NCBI RefSeq assembly: GCF_014805625.2
Contig: NW_023998439.1
Span: 588,846 to 652,845 of the forward strand
Origin: Glossina fuscipes
Taxonomy: Eukaryota; Arthropoda; Insecta; Diptera; Glossinidae
DNA length: 64,000 nucleotides
Direction of reading: 5' to 3'
Part shown: piece after piece, positions 60,253 to 64,000 of the stretch
How the letters are laid out: every line of letters begins with the position of its first letter
How positions within the stretch are numbered: position 1 is the first letter of the stretch
Made by a program: the position numbers and the translations under genes
Notes under the pieces: model-generated
What the model was told of the DNA's origin: nothing
Databases searched by the model: none
The model's input: the letters and a program-made list of their open reading frames with translations, nothing else

Positions 60253-61949
60253 TACCAATGTAAGTAGTAATCCGGCTCCTATCACGCCACTGCCTGTAAC
60301 TAAGGTTGAGGTAAACGAAGAAGAGGTAGTGGTTGATGATCCTCGCAAGAAGAAACAGTGCCACATATGCAAAAATAAGTTCCGCCAGTTGACTACTTTA
60401 CGTAATCACATGAAAATTCATACAGATGAACGGCCATACAAATGTAAACATTGCGATAAGGCTTTTCGTCAAATATCCACCTTGACTAATCATGTCAAGA
60501 TCCATACGGGTGAGAAACCATTCAAGTGCAATATTTGCGCCAAGGATTTCCGCCAACAAAGCACTCTAATCAATCATATAAAAACACACAAGGGTGAGTG
60601 GTGCCGGCGACCTGCCCATCCTTAGTGGGGTTTAAAAAAGAGTGCCAACTACTGAAACGATTTTTTTACTTTTTAGTTTTTGCTTCACTTGCAGAGTCAA
60701 ACGGCGGTATACCGACTTCGCTACTTAATTATCAGCCGCCACAGTCACAAGGCTCTTCGAAAAGGGGTCATAATAAAGGTGCAGCCGCTGCTGCTGCGGC
60801 TGCTGTCCAGGCCCAACAATTGCTGCAACAACATCAGCAGCAACAGGGCCAGGGCGCTTCAGTCATATATACCCCTCAGCAGCGTCAAAACATTTCGAAG
60901 AGCCTGTACAGTGGCAGCTACAATTCGCCACAAGCCGATGAACTGGTAAAGCCATATCAGTGTCAGATATGCAAGCGAAGGTTCCCACAGCTCAGCACTC
61001 TGCACAATCATGAACGCACCCACATAGATCCTAAACCGTATAAGTGTGACTCTTGCGAAAAGGCCTTCAGTCAGCAGGCAACCCTGGCCAATCATAAGAA
61101 GATTCATTCGGATGAGAAGCCATATGCGTGCGCTTATTGTTCCATGACATTCCGTCAGCAGAGCACGCTCAACAATCATATGAAGACTCATGCGAATGCA
61201 GTGACCACCATTACACCAACAGTTACAGCAGGCACAGGTGAGGCGCTCGTCTTGTCGCCGTTCAACTGAGAGAAGTGTAAACGAATTTGATTTTCGCCTA
61301 ACACAAAGCTTTATTTTAAATTTTTACACGCAATCCACTACCGGCAGCCAATAGCGGACAGGCCAACAACAGCCACAGCCACACAAATTCCCATAATCAA
61401 CACCACAACCATAATAATAACATCCCCATTACAGCAGCCACTGTCGTCGTGGCACCGAACGCTTCGGGTCATTTACAGCTTCAGCCGCAGCTTCAGATGG
61501 AGCATCATCCGTTGTTACATTTTTTGGACAGCAACACTACAGTGAGCACCCTTAGCACTAAGGATCAATTCGCTAAGGATCAATTTGCTAATAATAATAA
61601 TAATAACAACAATCACAACAACAACGCCGCCGGCGGGAATGCTAATGGTAATACGGTTAGTGTAATCGCGACCTGTTTACGCAATGATTGTCCAGATCGT
61701 CCATTCATGTGTAGTGTTTGCCGTCGATGCTTTTCGCAGCAAAGTACACTTACCAATCACCTGAAGACTCATACGGGGGAGAAGCCGTACAAGTGCAAAA
61801 TATGCGAAAGTAATTTTCGCCAACTCTCCACACTCAATAATCACATGAAGATACATACCGGCGAAAAACCGTACGCTTGTTCCTATTGTCCTAAACAATT
61901 TAGACAGAAGAGCACACTCACCAACCATTTACGCATACATACTGGTTGA
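59978..61949 (+). CDS. Nine-finger C2H2 zinc-finger protein (586 aa, 3 coding exons)
   Basis: Probable sequence-specific nuclear DNA-binding protein. Coding exons are 59978-60593, 60695-61237 and 61348-61949; both introns (101 and 110 bp) are phase 1 with GT-AG ends, and the joined frame is open. C2H2 fingers lie at residues 128-148, 156-176, 184-204 | 295-315, 323-343, 351-371 | 508-528, 536-556, 564-584, one triad per exon. All nine share helix residues Q(-1), T(+3) and N(+6), with S/T/A at +2, in the pattern F-x-Q-x-[STA]-T-L-x-N-H. Linkers between triads are low-complexity: H/Q/T-rich N-terminus, poly-A and poly-Q (residues 235-256), N/H-rich (399-411, 468-479). The protein stops two residues after finger 9. 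The start ATG has A at -3; an overlapping upstream ATG at 59971 has a weak context. I suspect an orthologue of an uncharacterised Drosophila multi-finger gene (CG4360 is a guess from memory), so no symbol is given. Confidence 0.9.
60756..60850 (+). repeat. Coding GCN and CAR runs (poly-A / poly-Q)
   Basis: Encodes an eight-alanine run then a glutamine-rich stretch in the linker between finger triads 1 and 2. Codons are mixed (GCA, GCC, GCT, GCG; CAA, CAG), so the run is not a young pure triplet expansion. Confidence 0.8.
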
Positions 61950-62633
61950 AAATTGTTTATTAACAAGTAGCAGCCGAGCCTACACAACTATTATTGTAAT
62001 ACACACAAACACACACATACACATATATATAGAGTAAATGGTAAACGATTGATGCTACGTTAAAGACGATGATAAACATGATGGTATAATAGCAAAAGTA
62101 AAAAGAAAAAAAAAAGAGAAGAAAAAGAAAAAAAAAAACAGCCTCTTCAGTAGTTTCTTAGAAACTGCTAATAGACAAAAAATGAAATTTGAAAACGGAA
62201 ACAAACAAAAAAAAAAAAAAAAACAAAGCAAAACGAAAAAAAAAAAGGAGAAAAGGAAAATTGACCCTAAACTAAGCTTAGATTTTGATGTTCGTTAATA
62301 GTTGTGTTATGTATACAAAACAAAACAGACGAAAAAGGAAAACAAAAAACTGCTGTGCAGAGCCTACTTTTTCTTCTCCCTGTCTACCACCCACCCTAAA
62401 TAGATAAAACTTTATATCAGACTTCGATTACATGTATACCTAAGGATTCCCATGTTCCTCTTGAAATCTCCCCTTCTTAAGCCAATCACTTCAATGTTAA
62501 ATTTACAAAAAAAAAAGAGAAAAAAAGAGCAAAAAAATGAAAACTAAACGTGTGCAATATCTAATCTAACCATAACCGTATACAGGGTGTTAACTATTTC
62601 GAATATAAAATTATTTTATAAAAATTTATTTTA

Positions 62634-62671
<38 letters not shown>

Positions 62672-63200
62672 TATTTAATTTATTATAATTTTAAAATTAT
62701 ACAAAGCTTTCAAAATCATGCTGTTGTTAATAGTATCATTAGGATTGGCTTTAACTATAACACATTTCTGTCCCTTATTCCACAATTGTCTCTTTACTTA
62801 TTTTTTTACTCAATTTTTTCCTACCAGCGTTTTTTAGATTGCTTTGCATTCTTTCTGTCCTTCTCGTTTTTTTCCTTTACCTCATTTTTTGTTTATATAT
62901 ATTACAAGTAAGCAGAGGTTTAATAATAATTTTATATATAAATTGCATTGTTTTTAGTGCAAAAAAAAAAAAAAAATAGAATGAAAAGAAAAAATTATGA
63001 GATATACAACAAGCAGCGTCTTAGAATATTTTTTCAATCTATAATTTTGTAATGATGATCATTTTTACATGTTATATTAAATTAAAGCAAAAACAAAACA
63101 AAACAAAAAAAAAAAAAAAAAAAATTGTAATGATAATGAAATACAATAAAAATTGAAATTATGATAATTTGTACTTAATAAATGACAAACCCAAGATTAT
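61950..63200 (+). other. Predicted 3' UTR of the zinc-finger gene, A-tract rich
   Basis: No open frame of note. There are many A runs (62102-62140, 62208-62245, 62506-62536, 62961-62976, 63104-63124) and a T run followed by an A run at 62637-62670. AATAAA hexamers at 63145-63150 and 63177-63182 are reasonable polyadenylation signals. Confidence 0.45.
63145..63182 (+). promoter_or_regulatory. Two candidate AATAAA polyadenylation signals
   Basis: AATAAA at 63145-63150 and 63177-63182, about 1.2 kb after the zinc-finger stop codon. In AT-rich DNA chance occurrence is common, so this is tentative. Confidence 0.35.
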
Positions 63201-64000
63201 TTGTATTTTAACATACAGGTTTTTTCCTTAAGGTCACCCGTCTCACCCGTCAATCTTTGCTTACTCAACAAAATGGCCGCGAAAGGGATCGTTCGTGACA
63301 AGAACAGCGAGTAATAGTCCAACTCTTTTGAATATTTTTTAACCGTCTCGTTAAGTGGTATACGATAACTTGCATTTTTTTCCTTTTTTTTTTTTTTTTG
63401 CAGAGAGCTCAATTGGTCCTACCTCTGGGTGAATATAAGCGTGATTATGCATTTAAATTTTCGAAAATTTGCAAAATTTAATATATAATCATAGTTGATG
63501 CGATATTTTCATTCTACAACTGCCTAGAGCCGATGTGAGTATTTTTATAAGAATTGGTAAATCTAATGCTCGACGAATGTCATTAAATCCTTTTTTTTGA
63601 AAGTTTTGAATGTGTGTTAACCAATTAAGGATAAGTTGGACGCTGTGCTTTATCACTTACCCCATTAAAATTTTGATCAGCTTACATCGTCAGAAACTTT
63701 AGCTAATAACGAGATTGCAAAAGTCGGTGGCCGCAATGGGGAAATTGTACGAATTGGAATTCGATTTGCTATATCTTGTCTAGCGTTTTCCTTAGATCTA
63801 GCCTGCAGCGGGTATTATCTGTTGGCGAACATTAAAAGTATGTTTCAATAAAAACAAATTTGGATCAAGTGATTAGGACATTTAAACACATTTTAGACAT
63901 TGTGTAAATATCGTTCTAAATAATACAAGTTACTAAAACGTTAGAGAATTTGTGAACTAATTGTATTATTGTTGAAAAAGACTTCTGTTATAAATAAAAT
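63201..64000. other. Intergenic; nothing recognisable
   Basis: AT-rich with a poly-T at 63387-63402. I see no exon or repeat that I can name. Confidence 0.5.

Noticed and set aside
60859..61928. Minus-strand frames of 83-110 codons across the zinc-finger exons
   Set aside because: Antisense shadows of the repeated C2H2 codons.

Overview
The window looks like nuclear DNA of a higher fly (Diptera, Brachycera). I favour a tephritid fruit fly, but the sequence alone does not fix the family. The grounds are strongly AT-rich intergenic DNA, short GT-AG introns (66 to 452 bp), a SIRT2 protein of insect type, Q/N/H-rich zinc-finger linkers, abundant (TA)n, (CA)n and (CT)n microsatellites, and relics of mariner, pogo-like, LINE and tRNA-derived SINE elements. 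There is no bacterial-style gene organisation. One 10-N assembly gap lies at 23355-23364.

Layout. 1-32 kb holds no complete gene that I can support. It contains microsatellites, poly-A/T tracts, small duplications, a degenerate dispersed repeat family marked by a CATGTCCGTCYGTC core, a SINE, a mariner transposase relic (27425-27840) and one orphan coding-like exon resembling a short-chain dehydrogenase (23164-23309) next to the gap. 32.3-35.9 kb holds two intronless, tail-to-tail genes encoding diverged relatives of protein phosphatase 1 inhibitor-2. One has 157 aa (plus strand); the other has 405 aa (minus strand) with a repetitive basic N-terminus. 36-55 kb is again repeat-rich, with an approximately 450-bp direct duplication (48.5-49.9 kb), further copies of the dispersed repeat and a 460-bp MITE with 30-bp terminal inverted repeats (54612-55071).

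55.4-57.3 kb is a four-exon SIRT2 orthologue on the minus strand (377 aa). 58.1-58.8 kb contains a LINE RNase H relic and tRNA-derived SINE pieces. 59.7-61.95 kb is a plus-strand gene of three coding exons (586 aa) with nine C2H2 zinc fingers in three triads, one triad per exon. All nine fingers carry almost the same recognition helix. Its likely 3' UTR runs to about 63.2 kb.

Sirt2 and the zinc-finger gene are divergently arranged about 2.3 kb apart. The inhibitor-2-like pair shares a C-terminal motif absent from canonical inhibitor-2 and looks like a lineage-specific, possibly testis-type subfamily. The remaining sequence is mostly decayed mobile DNA.
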